Positions 31,333 to 40,602 of a stretch of DNA of 64,000 bases are shown here, piece by piece. How positions within the stretch are numbered: position 1 is the first letter of the stretch; every line of letters begins with the position of its first letter. The notes beneath the pieces are model-generated. The model saw only the letters and a program-made list of their open reading frames with translations. It ran no database searches and had not been told where the DNA came from. Origin of the DNA: a virus; IMG/VR virus record IMGVR_UViG_3300025785_000009, positions 1 through 64,000 of that record; one strand, given 5' to 3'. The translations under genes and the position numbers were made by a program.

Positions 31333-31718
31333 AACAGTATAAGTCTGTCAATGTAAGGATTAGATTTTTTTTGATCCTTGACACCAACAAAGCTGGTTGG
31401 AGCTCGATTGGAATTTAAAAACGCAGCCAGGTAAGTGTTGAGTTGACCTTTTGGTAAACTTTGAAAATCACTCAGTATTGACAAGGGATTTATGCCTTGG
31501 CTTTGTGCTGTGTACAATACTGCCGCAGCCAAGTTGTGTGCCGATTTTTTATTTTGTGTATATTGTTCAAAGAACGCAATGATAGCATCGTTGGCTGGAC
31601 CAGTACTGTAATCAATTGAATAAAAATTATTAAAATACTTTTGTGTTGATACCAAGGCGCTACTGAGATTGGGACCTTGCAAGTTGGTAGCTGTGGTGTA
31701 TTGTTGATTGGTTGACAT
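31329..31718 (-). CDS. Hypothetical structural protein (129 aa)
   Basis: 129 residues, polar, with a helical centre and the C-terminal NSNRAPTSFVG...NPYIDRLILL. A strong GGAGG Shine-Dalgarno precedes the ATG. Its place between a tube-like protein and gp4 suggests a tail, baseplate (gp53-like) or head-tail role, but I cannot confirm homology. Confidence 0.55.
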   Translation of the reverse strand: MSTNQQYTTATNLQGPNLSSALVSTQKYFNNFYSIDYSTGPANDAIIAFFEQYTQNKKSAHNLAAAVLYTAQSQGINPLSILSDFQSLPKGQLNTYLAAFLNSNRAPTSFVGVKDQKKSNPYIDRLILL

Positions 31719-31720
31719 TG

Positions 31721-33211
31721 TTAACCTCCATCCCAGCCAGCTGGGTTTGATGCATCAATTGATCCATCGGCGTTTAACGTTGCTTTGGTAGCTGTTAAAT
31801 CGTTGACTGAATCGTGTACGTAATTGTAAGCGTCGCCGGCGGCAGTGGCAGCCTTGCTGGCAAGACCGCCCAACAAAGATGATGATCCTGCCTGTAGTCC
31901 ACCAGAAATAGCTTGTGTTGCATATTGAGTCGCACCACCAACCAAAGTTGCGGCTGCGGCGGCCGGATTACTGATTGCAGCGGCCAGACCACCAACCAAG
32001 TTGGCTCCACCAACGCTGCCTAGACCCAAGTCGCCGAGTACTTCGTTGGCAGCTGAATTGACCAGTTTACCTAGTTGCCCAACCACTTGATTTGCAATAC
32101 CAGCAACACCAGCACCAATTGCTCCGGCTGCGCCGGCCTTTAACTGTTGACCAATCATGGAAAAACTTGGTATGCCTGCGCTCAAACTTCCCAGGTTAGG
32201 TATACTGAATCCACCGCTATTGACTCCACCGCTCAGGGTTGACAGTATAGTAGCGCCACCAAATGCAGCAGGAAAACTGCCAACTGGTGTTTGTACTAGA
32301 CCACTTTGCAAACCTGTTTGTGCAAATGATCCTTGTGTCATATAATTGTTATAGGCCAAATCTTGTATGCCATCGCTGGCTCTAGTAACACCACCCATAC
32401 CATCATCAACCCAGTCAACACCATTGGCAGGTGCCAGCGGACTTTGTTTGGTATCGTAATGTAGATCAACAAAGCCGCCGGCTGTGTCTGAGGTAGTGTA
32501 ACCTGTTAGATATTTTACTGTTTCAAATTGAATACTCATCGAATGCTCAACCAATTCACTGCCGCCTTGTGCGTGTGAACCGTGGCTGAAGCTGGTAATG
32601 GTTGGATTAACCAATTGGTATTCGCTAAACTGACGTTGATATAAACTGTATATGCGGATAGCCTGTATGTATTGGTACTGTTGATATCCAGCCGAGTTGT
32701 TGTAGCTAGGAGCCGGACGAGGACTATAGCCCCAATCAAAACTGGCACGACTTTGATATTTGTGTATGCCTTGGTAAGTTACATCGGCATAGTCGCTGTC
32801 ACGATAGAAGTAGCTGTAGTAGTCATACCAAAAGTTACGAACGTTGTCAGCTTGGTCATCGTGGAATACAATTTGTACCGGATCGTATTTGATTTTGTTT
32901 TGCACAATGTTCACACGATTGTAAGCATTGTGTATTTTGGTATCAATGGTGTATTTTGGCAAGCCTACACTTTTGACAATCATACCTAATTCTTGTGCAG
33001 CTGTGTTTGATACATTACTGATCAAAGGATTGAAATCAAACTCTACATAAAATAAGAAACCGTATTTGGGACTGAGACGATAATTGCCATCCAAGAAAAT
33101 TTTCTTGGCGTGTTGATAATCCTTGAGAATAGCTTGACCGCCCAGAGTTGTATCGTAGTCTGATGCAGGTTTGGCTGGCGCGGCAGCAATTAGGTCTTGT
33201 ATGGCACTCAT
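31721..33211 (-). CDS. Tail-tube-fold virion protein with Ala/Gly-rich C-terminus
   Basis: 496 residues. Residues about 45-260 (KYGFLFYVEFDFNP, VKSVGLPKYTID, YDPVQIVFHDDQ, SMSIQFETVKYLTG) follow the gp19/gp54 tube fold. The C-terminal 230 residues are Ala/Gly-rich and weakly hydrophobic (AGAAGAIGAGVAGIA), as in proteins threaded through the tail or touching membranes. It is probably the tube initiator, a baseplate cap or a tip-associated tube protein. ACTAAATA ends 5 nt before the ATG, no Shine-Dalgarno. It is next to gp19 but separated by a terminator. Confidence 0.65.
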   Translation of the reverse strand: MSAIQDLIAAAPAKPASDYDTTLGGQAILKDYQHAKKIFLDGNYRLSPKYGFLFYVEFDFNPLISNVSNTAAQELGMIVKSVGLPKYTIDTKIHNAYNRVNIVQNKIKYDPVQIVFHDDQADNVRNFWYDYYSYFYRDSDYADVTYQGIHKYQSRASFDWGYSPRPAPSYNNSAGYQQYQYIQAIRIYSLYQRQFSEYQLVNPTITSFSHGSHAQGGSELVEHSMSIQFETVKYLTGYTTSDTAGGFVDLHYDTKQSPLAPANGVDWVDDGMGGVTRASDGIQDLAYNNYMTQGSFAQTGLQSGLVQTPVGSFPAAFGGATILSTLSGGVNSGGFSIPNLGSLSAGIPSFSMIGQQLKAGAAGAIGAGVAGIANQVVGQLGKLVNSAANEVLGDLGLGSVGGANLVGGLAAAISNPAAAAATLVGGATQYATQAISGGLQAGSSSLLGGLASKAATAAGDAYNYVHDSVNDLTATKATLNADGSIDASNPAGWDGG

Positions 33212-33216
33212 ACTAA

Positions 33217-33224
33217 TATTTAGT
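33217..33224 (-). promoter_or_regulatory. Late promoter ACTAAATA 5 nt before the ATG at 33211
   Basis: Variant octamer with spacing that places +1 on the start codon, directly after the gp19 terminator. Confidence 0.5.
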
Positions 33225-33228
33225 CCAT

Positions 33229-33256
33229 AAAAAAACCCGGGTTTTAATCCGGGTTT
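33229..33256 (-). terminator. Intrinsic terminator after gp19
   Basis: Minus-strand AACCCGG-ATTAAAAC-CCGGGTT followed by a T-run; 18 nt after the gp19 stop. It isolates the abundant tube and sheath transcript. Confidence 0.85.
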
Positions 33257-33273
33257 GATTAATATTCAATCTA

Positions 33274-33891
33274 TTACGCAATAGTAGTAGATGAGTTATT
33301 TCCACGAGTTGGTGAAGTTACTGCGCTTGAGTCTTGATTGATAGCTGTTTGAATAGCATTATCGTACTTAATAGTCAATGCAATCATGACAGGCTCATTG
33401 CTCTTGTAATCCATTGCACCCCAGTCAACTTGACTTAGGAAGCAACCACTTAACTGCCAGCTTTCTAGAATGTTTGCTTGTGCTACGCCATTGGCGCCAT
33501 CCAGCATATCATACTCTAGTGTAAACTTGTAGTCGGCACCAGACACAGCACTCTGTTGTTCCAAGAAGTCAAACTGTTTCTGTACTTGTGCGCTGACCAA
33601 TTTACTTACTGCACCAGTAGCATCGTCACGCAAGTTGATAGTAACGTCTTGCCACTCTGGTTTACCTTGTAGGTATACTTTGCTGTTGTAAACATCAATG
33701 GTGATTGGGTTGAAGTTTACGTTTGGACGCTTGATATCAGCAACCTGACGTGTTAAGTCAGACAGTTGTCCTGCGCCTGATCCAAAGCCTGTAAATATCG
33801 CACGAAAGCGATATTGTAACTTTGGCATTAACAGTCCGCTACCATTGTCTGGCGCTGGGACTGTAAATTTACTCATATTTGCTACGGCCAT
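33274..33891 (-). CDS. gp19: gp19 tail tube protein
   Basis: 205 residues (T4: 163). LQYRFRAIFTGFG, VADIKRPNVNFNPITIDVYNS, WQDVTINLRDD and SGCFLSQVDWGAMDYKSNEPVMIALTIKYDNA are hallmark gp19 segments. It forms the hexameric tube inside the sheath. An AGGAG Shine-Dalgarno and GATAAATA promoter precede the start. It directly follows gp18. Confidence 0.92.
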   Translation of the reverse strand: MAVANMSKFTVPAPDNGSGLLMPKLQYRFRAIFTGFGSGAGQLSDLTRQVADIKRPNVNFNPITIDVYNSKVYLQGKPEWQDVTINLRDDATGAVSKLVSAQVQKQFDFLEQQSAVSGADYKFTLEYDMLDGANGVAQANILESWQLSGCFLSQVDWGAMDYKSNEPVMIALTIKYDNAIQTAINQDSSAVTSPTRGNNSSTTIA

Positions 33892-33910
33892 ATTATTCTC
33901 CTAGTACTCT

Positions 33911-33918
33911 TATTTATC
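33911..33918 (-). promoter_or_regulatory. Late promoter GATAAATA (gp19)
   Basis: 19 nt before the ATG at 33891, with AGGAG between; it lies in the short gp18-gp19 gap. Confidence 0.6.
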
Positions 33919-33919
33919 G

Positions 33920-36900
33920 TTAACCTAATGATGCAATTTGACCAGGATTGTAAATCGCGATTGGAATGTAGATAAACTCTACGTCGCGTACTGGTTCAAT
34001 GGCCACATCAACATACAACTGATTATTAGCAATCGTGCTTGAAGTATTGTTACTTGTATCGCAGATTACCAAGAAGTCGTATAAACCGCGCTTGCTTAGA
34101 ACATCGTGCAAGGCGTTTTCAATTTGCTTCTGAATAGATTTTCTTGTTTGTGTATCATTTGGTTCAAATAGGTATCCATTGGAAACACTCTTGAATGCTG
34201 TACGCAAGAAGTTCTCTAGACGAACTACGTTTACACGGTCTCTTGCACTGGTAAATGGATTCTTAGTGATTTGACCCCAAACAACCAAACCTGTGCCAGG
34301 CAATTGAGTCAACGGATTGATTTGCTGTGTGTACAATGCATCACGTAGACCTTGATTGATTGAGTTGTGTACCCATTCGCCGCTTGTGGCATCTACGTAA
34401 CCAATGTCGCTTAGGTTGCTGATCAAACCACGGTGTGCGCCAGCTGGAGCAAACCAAGGATAGCTTACATTGTCGTTGTACATAAATGTACGCAATACTG
34501 CGTGACTTGCTGGTACAACAACTGTGTTGCCACTTAGGTCGTTTGTACGGCCTGCTGGGTAGTAAACACCTAGATATGGATCAGCTGTTGCTAGACCATT
34601 GCCGTTGGTGTTGTTGTTCCAATTAGTGATATCAATTGCGTTTGCAGCCAATGTCATTGGTGTGTCGCCAATAACAAATGCTGTGTTTGCACGATCGTTG
34701 TTTAGCTCAACCAAGTTTGGAATCAACTCTGGGTAACCAGGTGCAACCAACAGGTTGAAAGAGAACACATCGCTACGTACATCAAAGTTGCTGTCTACAG
34801 CACCCTTCATTGCAGCTACAACGATAGCACGTTGAGCAGCTGAACCGGCGTGCATTACGTCCATATCATCAAGACCACTAGCACTTACCCAAGCGTCTGT
34901 GACAGTTGGGAATGTGACTGGGAAGCCGTTGTTATTTGGCTCTGGTGTGAATGCTGTGCTGTTGAAATAATTCTTGTGGAATCGTTTAACATTGTAACCA
35001 CTGCGACGTGTGTTGAACAACAACATACCACGTGGATACAATGTTGGATTTGGACAATCCAAATCAACATAGTTACTGCTCAATAAAGATTTGATTGTTG
35101 GCAATGCATCAGAAGCAACGTTGCTTTGACCGTTTGTGTCCCAACGTGCATCAGCAAAAATAATACCATTGCTGCTTACGTGGTCGGTATTGTCAATTGC
35201 TGCCCACTTGCCAGTGTTTGTGTTGTAACGACTCAACTTTGGATAGTTGATCAAATCGCTTGTATCCAACCATAAATCACCATCACTCAATGGAGTACCA
35301 TCGCTTTGTGCCACAGGCTTGCTGGCGCTTACGATAACACCATTTGGATCAGTGTTGGTCAAATTAAAGTTACGAATATCAGTACCGGCACGCAAGTAAC
35401 CTTTCCATTGAGTACCTGTGTTGATCATGATGTCAACTTCGGTTGGATTGCTGTAATACCAATAGGTACCATCAGCCGGTGGGTTGTATGGCTCGCTGGC
35501 GCTGTAAATTACGTTTGCTGTTTGGTTAGCAAAATTTGTGCCTGTTACTACACCAGTTGTTGGGCTAACTGTAAAGTTAGATCCTGAACCAGCGGTAAAA
35601 CCAATTAGGCTTAGAATACCTGTTGTAACTGGTTGCAAGAAAATTACACCACCAGCTGTGTGCGATACTTGTACAGCACCGTTGACCACAGTTGCAGAAA
35701 TGTATGGGACACCGGCTGATAAAATAGCTGTTACTACATCTTGTACACCAGTACCAGCCAATGTGACTGTGGTGTATGTAGGAACTGTTGACGAGCCTGG
35801 TACAGTTGCGCCAATTGCAAAATATTCTGTACCTTGGATTTGACTTTGTGGGTCAAACTGTCCAGCAGTCATATAAGTGACACCGTTTCTTAGTGTAGTA
35901 ATTAAACGTAAGAAATTGTATGTACCATCAGTTGGTGTAGTGATAAAGAAACTGGTACCTGGATCAATTGCTTCGCCACCGTTAGGGTCAAGTTGTGCAA
36001 GTGCATCAGCATTGTTTAGGAACACTGGTGTTGTCAATGGAGTCCACTTGTCAGTTGCTTGGCTGTATGTTTTAACCACAGGGTTAAAGCCATTACCAAC
36101 CGAGCTGGTTTTCCACCAGATACTGCCTGATGGACGTGGTTTTGCATCGCTAGAAGAAATACCCCAACCACCTGTTGGCTCGCTGGCATAGTTGCCGTAG
36201 AACAAGTATGGTGCATTGTATGTGCCGGTGATACGTAGACCAGATGTTGTGCTAGAGCCCAATGCACCGCTGATTGTCATTGCGCCGTTGGCTGCGCCGC
36301 CAGTGCTTGAAGAAGCATTGGTAACAAACAAGTAAACCAAACCTGGGTTACCAGCTGCTAGGGCATACACGCCTGGAATCTGTTTGCTGTTAATTGTTTG
36401 AGCCAACAAGTTAGCTGTTAATGTAGTGCTGATACCGCCAAAATCAGCAGCAGTAATGTTGGTACTGTTAATGATCAAACGTACATCAGTACCAGTAGTA
36501 CCGCCAACTGTACCGCTGATAGCGCCAGCTGAAACAGCGGCGTATCTGGCACGTTGCCAATCTGGACTACCAACCATTACCCAACTGTTTGCGTTTGTTT
36601 GGCCGTTCCAAGTAGACTTGGTTGACAATGCTGTAGCTTTGTAAAATAAACGGATAGTTGCTGCAGCTGTACCAGTTTGTGTAACTAGTGGCAATACATA
36701 GCTACCTGTAACACCAACAGATGCACGTGGTGTTGGAACAGTAACGTTGCTGTATGTAGAAGTATCGTTTACAACTTGTGTTGGATCTGTCAAAGTTAAC
36801 GGAGCGATTTCATTGAAATCTGCAGGGCTAACTGTGCGATCTAATTCGTAAATACCCCAATCGGTATTGGCTAAATCTAACCATTCTGCGCCGTCGGTCG

Positions 36901-37282
36901 GAGCAGCTACTGGGCGAACTGATGTTCCTGTTAATTCGTTAAGATCAATATCGGCACGGATAGCATATAGCTGATTACCTAGGCCTAGTGCGCTGTAAGC
37001 TGCCATTAAACCGTATTCGCTGATTTCACTGGCATTGACCATTGAACCCGAAGAGCTCATTTGGAATGACGGTGTTCCCATTGCTGTTACTAAATCGCGT
37101 TGGCTAGTAAATGATTGTAATTTACCAGCATTGGCTTTTGTAGTACCTGTAGCCAACGAACCGTTGTAGGTTTTATTTTCCGCTGTAGCTAACAATACAA
37201 ATGGTACTGAGCCAATATTGCTGTTAACATATTGACTCTGATCGTTGATGGAAATTGATATTCCTGGAGAAACTAGTGCCAT
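33920..37282 (-). CDS. gp18: gp18 tail sheath protein, enlarged
   Basis: 1120 residues against 659 in T4. The N-terminus (LVSPGISISINDQS) and C-terminus (VVWGQITKNPFTSARDRVNVVRLENFLRTAFKS ... VDVAIEPVRDVEFIYIPI) are the conserved sheath handshake domains. The middle, about residues 150-720, is a Thr/Gly/Ser-rich insertion with repeated phrases such as GTWAAI/ATDKWTPL and SEPTGGWG/SEPYNPPADGTYWY, probably protruding domains on the sheath surface. It contracts to drive the tube. Start 37282 has AAGGAT and a perfect late promoter. Confidence 0.93.
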   Translation of the reverse strand: MALVSPGISISINDQSQYVNSNIGSVPFVLLATAENKTYNGSLATGTTKANAGKLQSFTSQRDLVTAMGTPSFQMSSSGSMVNASEISEYGLMAAYSALGLGNQLYAIRADIDLNELTGTSVRPVAAPTDGAEWLDLANTDWGIYELDRTVSPADFNEIAPLTLTDPTQVVNDTSTYSNVTVPTPRASVGVTGSYVLPLVTQTGTAAATIRLFYKATALSTKSTWNGQTNANSWVMVGSPDWQRARYAAVSAGAISGTVGGTTGTDVRLIINSTNITAADFGGISTTLTANLLAQTINSKQIPGVYALAAGNPGLVYLFVTNASSSTGGAANGAMTISGALGSSTTSGLRITGTYNAPYLFYGNYASEPTGGWGISSSDAKPRPSGSIWWKTSSVGNGFNPVVKTYSQATDKWTPLTTPVFLNNADALAQLDPNGGEAIDPGTSFFITTPTDGTYNFLRLITTLRNGVTYMTAGQFDPQSQIQGTEYFAIGATVPGSSTVPTYTTVTLAGTGVQDVVTAILSAGVPYISATVVNGAVQVSHTAGGVIFLQPVTTGILSLIGFTAGSGSNFTVSPTTGVVTGTNFANQTANVIYSASEPYNPPADGTYWYYSNPTEVDIMINTGTQWKGYLRAGTDIRNFNLTNTDPNGVIVSASKPVAQSDGTPLSDGDLWLDTSDLINYPKLSRYNTNTGKWAAIDNTDHVSSNGIIFADARWDTNGQSNVASDALPTIKSLLSSNYVDLDCPNPTLYPRGMLLFNTRRSGYNVKRFHKNYFNSTAFTPEPNNNGFPVTFPTVTDAWVSASGLDDMDVMHAGSAAQRAIVVAAMKGAVDSNFDVRSDVFSFNLLVAPGYPELIPNLVELNNDRANTAFVIGDTPMTLAANAIDITNWNNNTNGNGLATADPYLGVYYPAGRTNDLSGNTVVVPASHAVLRTFMYNDNVSYPWFAPAGAHRGLISNLSDIGYVDATSGEWVHNSINQGLRDALYTQQINPLTQLPGTGLVVWGQITKNPFTSARDRVNVVRLENFLRTAFKSVSNGYLFEPNDTQTRKSIQKQIENALHDVLSKRGLYDFLVICDTSNNTSSTIANNQLYVDVAIEPVRDVEFIYIPIAIYNPGQIASLG

Positions 37283-37311
37283 GGTTTTTATCCTTTAAAT
37301 TGCATTATAGT

Positions 37312-37319
37312 TATTTATA
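37312..37319 (-). promoter_or_regulatory. Perfect late promoter TATAAATA (gp18)
   Basis: 29 nt before the ATG at 37282, with the AAAGGAT Shine-Dalgarno between; drives sheath and tube. Confidence 0.75.
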
Positions 37320-37367
37320 ATAAAGGAGAAAATTTTGGATCTAATTGGAGCCTTTGCAAAGGTTTAG

Positions 37368-37375
37368 CGTAAATA
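37368..37375 (+). promoter_or_regulatory. Late-promoter-like CGTAAATA 5 nt before the ATG at 37381
   Basis: Plus-strand octamer with the same 5-nt spacing seen at leftward genes. It supports the ATG at 37381 as the true start. Confidence 0.45.
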
Positions 37376-37380
37376 ACTGT

Positions 37381-37734
37381 ATGTTAAAACGCAATTTGTG
37401 CCCCATATGCAACGAAACCCTTGTTGCAGTTAACTATCGCAAGGATGGTGTCACTCACTATCGCAACAGTTGTGCGCCTTGCATACGAAAAGGTCGTAAA
37501 CTAAAGGCCGTTAGGCCACTGTGGGTCAAGTCTGGCTATAAGAAAAAAGAAAGATGCGAAGTTTGCAACTTTCGTGCCAAGCTACCTGTTAAACAATTAT
37601 TTGTTTATCACGTGGATGGCAATTTAAAAAATTGCAACTCGTTTAATTTAAAAACAGTTTGTGCCAACTGCCGTATTGAATTGCTCAGCAGTAATCTTCC
37701 GTGGAAACCTAGTCCGATTGTACCAGATTTTTAA
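37381..37734 (+). CDS. HNH-like zinc protein
   Basis: 117 residues from the ATG at 37381; the TTG at 37345 is less likely. Four CxxC-type pairs: CPIC, CAPC, CEVC and CANC. YHVDGNLKNCNSFNLKTVCANC follows the HNH pattern in which H, DGN and NLxTLCxNC form the metal site, with the first His of the usual HH pair replaced by Tyr. It may be a nuclease or a zinc-binding recombination-directing protein. It converges on the dNMP kinase gene and overlaps it by 26 nt. Confidence 0.6.
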   Translation: MLKRNLCPICNETLVAVNYRKDGVTHYRNSCAPCIRKGRKLKAVRPLWVKSGYKKKERCEVCNFRAKLPVKQLFVYHVDGNLKNCNSFNLKTVCANCRIELLSSNLPWKPSPIVPDF

Positions 37735-38335
37735 CTTGGTTATACAGTTCTTCAATGGTGCCGTTGTTGTCAATTACTGCATCAAACTTGGTACCAACCC
37801 AAGCAGTTTCACTGATGTGTATTCCCAGTTTACCAAGAATCTCACTGCTGGCATTGGGCTGTGGGTGCTGATTTGCGGCCTGTGCCACTCCGTACCATGT
37901 GGGTTCTTCACCACGTACCACTCTGATAACAATACCGCCAGCATTGCGAATACTGGCAATTTCGTTAGGGAAACGCACATCACTAATCACAGTATTGTCG
38001 CTACGACGGCTCAGTCGTGCCTCCAGTGCTGCGATCCAAATATCATCGTGAAACGCTCGACGGCACACTTCAGTTCCCCAGTGTTGCAGGACCCAACGCG
38101 GAGTTAGTGCAGGCATTGATAAACGGTTGGCCCACCATGGATCTACTTGTTCGCGCCAGGCACGTGCTTCGGGTGTACGTCCTTCCAACAGTTCTCTGTC
38201 CCACCCAAATACTGCAGCCACAGCATCTTTGAGTGTGCCAGCAAAGCTGTCGCGACGGTAACCGTGAAAGCCAACCAAGTAGTCAGCAATAGTATCTTTA
38301 CCCGAACCAATGAACCCACATACACCTATGATCAT
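37709..38335 (-). CDS. gp1: Deoxynucleoside monophosphate kinase (gp1-like)
   Basis: 208 residues (T4 gp1: 241). P-loop GFIGSGKDT (7-15), DSFAGTLKDAVAAVFGW as the substrate-binding segment, LQHWGTEVCR, and VISDVRFPNEIASIRNAGG with the Walker B-like D. It phosphorylates dNMPs for phage DNA synthesis. The ATG directly follows the T-run of the upstream terminator, so expression may be limited by it. Confidence 0.88.
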   Translation of the reverse strand: MIIGVCGFIGSGKDTIADYLVGFHGYRRDSFAGTLKDAVAAVFGWDRELLEGRTPEARAWREQVDPWWANRLSMPALTPRWVLQHWGTEVCRRAFHDDIWIAALEARLSRRSDNTVISDVRFPNEIASIRNAGGIVIRVVRGEEPTWYGVAQAANQHPQPNASSEILGKLGIHISETAWVGTKFDAVIDNNGTIEELYNQVKNLVQSD

Positions 38336-38366
38336 AAAAAAGCCCTCAATATATAAGGGCTATTTT
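38335..38366 (-). terminator. Intrinsic terminator after gp13
   Basis: AGCCCT (38341-38346) pairs with AGGGCT (38356-38361); on the minus strand it is followed by TTTTTT, which runs into the ATG of the kinase gene. T/A tails on both sides make it potentially bidirectional. Confidence 0.8.
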
Positions 38367-38390
38367 TACATACTTTCAAGTGTTTGTCAA

Positions 38391-39347
38391 TTATCCTATT
38401 ACCCAAGTTAATGGTTGCGATCCATCCACATAGGTTTTGAGATCTTCTTCTAGTTTTTCCATTTCGGCCTGTGCTTCTTGTTTGAGTGCATCGCCGTTTA
38501 ACTGCCCGCCGCCTTGTGGGCCAGCAATTTGACTAAACTTGCTACGTGCTTCACCCAAGATGCGCTTGCAGAAACTGTAGGCATATTCTTGTATCCAAGG
38601 AAATGCGTAAGTGTCGTTAAAGATCATTTGATCTGGTTTGGTATTGAATATGTGTAGCAATACCGACTCCTGTTGATCCAACTGCGGGTTAGCACCTTGC
38701 CAAGGCATTTTGCGAACAATAGTCAGCTTCTTGGTAACTGGATTAAACGTAAAGTTCATAAAGCCACCAAACATTTTCATAGCCAGCTTTTGATAATCTA
38801 CAAACAATTCATAATTGGTCAAGCCGCCAACACGACCTGCAGTCAACATATATGTGTTCAAGTAACCCGAAGCAAACGGCTCAAATTGACTGGCAGTTGT
38901 TCCTGTGACTGATCCGATACCACGACGATAAATGGCCTTGACTGTTTGAATTTCTTTAGGCAAAATATACTCTTGTGTTTCAGGAAGAAGTTGTAGGCTA
39001 GCATAACTTTCTTCTGTGGAGTTTTGTGCTCGTTGACGATACTTGATTAGAGCTTGGTTAATGCCCATTTCATAGTGTTCTTTGTCTAGCTCAACGTCAA
39101 CAATACCGTCGCCTAGGCGCATACGGATATAATCAACAATGCTGGCTCGCATTGAATCGGTAGTGTTACCATACTGCCAGCTGGGGTCTGTTACACCAGG
39201 AAATGTTACATCAGGATTGCCATCAAATGCTATATGAGGCCCTGACTGCGACCCTGTGTTGGCATTGAACAGGCTTCTTGCTGTTATGTTGTTTTGTGCA
39301 TCGTACCCAGGTTCTGGGGTCACTGCATTAGGAAATGGTGTGGCCAT
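38391..39347 (-). CDS. gp13: gp13-like neck protein
   Basis: 318 residues (T4 gp13: 309). MRASIVDYIRMRLGDGIVDVELDKEHYEMGINQALIKYRQR, LLPETQEYILPKEIQTVKAIYRRG and the C-terminal AYSFCKRILGEARSKFSQI resemble gp13 of T4-like marine phages. gp13 and gp14 seal the head and form the tail-joining site. Shine-Dalgarno GGAG and an AATAAATA promoter lie upstream. Unlike in T4 it is on the opposite strand from gp14. Confidence 0.7.
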   Translation of the reverse strand: MATPFPNAVTPEPGYDAQNNITARSLFNANTGSQSGPHIAFDGNPDVTFPGVTDPSWQYGNTTDSMRASIVDYIRMRLGDGIVDVELDKEHYEMGINQALIKYRQRAQNSTEESYASLQLLPETQEYILPKEIQTVKAIYRRGIGSVTGTTASQFEPFASGYLNTYMLTAGRVGGLTNYELFVDYQKLAMKMFGGFMNFTFNPVTKKLTIVRKMPWQGANPQLDQQESVLLHIFNTKPDQMIFNDTYAFPWIQEYAYSFCKRILGEARSKFSQIAGPQGGGQLNGDALKQEAQAEMEKLEEDLKTYVDGSQPLTWVIG

Positions 39348-39367
39348 CGATTACTCCGTCTATACAG

Positions 39368-39375
39368 TATTTATT
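39368..39375 (-). promoter_or_regulatory. Late promoter AATAAATA (gp13)
   Basis: 20 nt before the ATG at 39347; it overlaps the stop of the 390-aa gene. Confidence 0.55.
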
Positions 39376-40546
39376 ACTGTACACGGAGTAATAGGGTATC
39401 TTGATTGATGCGACCGTTGAGTCTGGTTTCAGTTGCTTTGATATCTTCCAAGAATTTGCGTAGCTGTATCTTAGTAGCCTTGGCAAACTCCTTGAGTTTT
39501 TCTTCAGGTTTGCGGAGGGTTTTTGACGTGCTTTTGTGCTCATCGTAGCCGATAATCGTGGTTCCTTTGACATTTAAGGGTCCTTTTAAACTGTCAGCTA
39601 CATACTTGCCCAGTTTGCGTGTTTTGCTGTTGTAAACCCATAGTTCTTGAGCACCAACAATGTCTGCGGGATTGACACTGATCAAACGTAGCACTTTGTC
39701 TTCTTTGGCATATTTGAGTTTGGACACTACTTTTTCTTTGCTGACCGACTTTGGAGCACGAACTTTCTTGGTTGCTTTTTTAACTCCGCGATACTGAATA
39801 ATGTCGTTTAAAATTTGATCCAGGAAAGTGAACACACGTTTGAAGTCTGCAGATTTCATATGACTGTAGCCTTCGACCAATTGCTCGTCTTGTTTTTCGT
39901 AGGCGGCACGGAGTTCATTGAACCGCTTTTGGTACACTTCTTCGTATTTGGTCAGCTGGCTCTGGGGAACATTGTTAGCCACAAGAAAATCATAAGGCTT
40001 AAACTGGTACTTAGGGTTACTAATAAACTCATCGTAGTGACCTTCAAGTTCGCCAATGGTGTCTGCTGTTTTTTCATTTAGTCTATCCTGGATAGTGGGC
40101 ACGTATGCCTTGGGTTTTTCTTCTGTTGCTACTTCTTCCACTTCGTCGGCTGTGCTGTTGATGGCTTTGACAATAGCTGACTTGAGATATTCCAATGATC
40201 TAGGTTTGAATGGCATTCCTTGACGATGTGCCATAACAAGACTGCAAGCTGTCATTTCGATTGCACGATCCGGGCTACGGCTAAATGTTTTGACGTCTGC
40301 GGCAGTAAACCCGTTTTTGGGATCTTTCATCCACTCCACCACATACTTTTTACAGTCTTTTTGGTTGTAAAAATAATTGTAGTAATAAAATGCACGACGC
40401 AGGTGATGATCAAAAGTGGCATCATCAAAAGTCAAGGCTCGTTCAGTGTCCCACACCGGTTCTTCACCTGTGTATTTTTCATCCACCATCAGGGGATTTC
40501 GTTGAACTTTGGCTTTGGTTCTGACTGTTTTACCGTTGAGTTTCAC
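39374..40546 (-). CDS. Hypothetical protein (390 aa), early expressed
   Basis: 390 residues with a GTG start at 40546, supported by AAGGAG 8 nt upstream and a strong sigma70 promoter. The N-terminal half includes FYYYNYFYNQKDCKKYVVEWM; the middle is acidic then helical; the C-terminal half has basic KKATKKVRAPKSVSKEKVV and a domain with LRLISVNPADIVGAQELWVYNSKTRKLGKYV. I do not recognise it. Early promoter use suggests takeover or DNA metabolism rather than structure. Confidence 0.65.
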   Translation of the reverse strand: MKLNGKTVRTKAKVQRNPLMVDEKYTGEEPVWDTERALTFDDATFDHHLRRAFYYYNYFYNQKDCKKYVVEWMKDPKNGFTAADVKTFSRSPDRAIEMTACSLVMAHRQGMPFKPRSLEYLKSAIVKAINSTADEVEEVATEEKPKAYVPTIQDRLNEKTADTIGELEGHYDEFISNPKYQFKPYDFLVANNVPQSQLTKYEEVYQKRFNELRAAYEKQDEQLVEGYSHMKSADFKRVFTFLDQILNDIIQYRGVKKATKKVRAPKSVSKEKVVSKLKYAKEDKVLRLISVNPADIVGAQELWVYNSKTRKLGKYVADSLKGPLNVKGTTIIGYDEHKSTSKTLRKPEEKLKEFAKATKIQLRKFLEDIKATETRLNGRINQDTLLLRVQ

Positions 40547-40573
40547 TGTGCCTGCTCCTTATTCGTATAGCCT

Positions 40574-40602
40574 AGTATAGCATTTTGGTAATATTTAGTC
40601 AA
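40574..40602 (-). promoter_or_regulatory. Sigma70 promoter TTGACT-N17-TATACT with extended -10 (390-aa gene)
   Basis: -35 is the complement of 40597-40602, -10 of 40574-40579, spacer 17, with TG one base before the -10. It shares the 16-mer CTAGTATAGCATTTTG (40572-40587) with the promoter at 40863. Confidence 0.8.

Noticed and set aside
38341-38361. 38.34 kb hairpin as a riboswitch for the kinase gene
   Set aside because: It has the simple stem plus T-run of an intrinsic terminator for gp13, and no upstream folded domain or competing helix was found.
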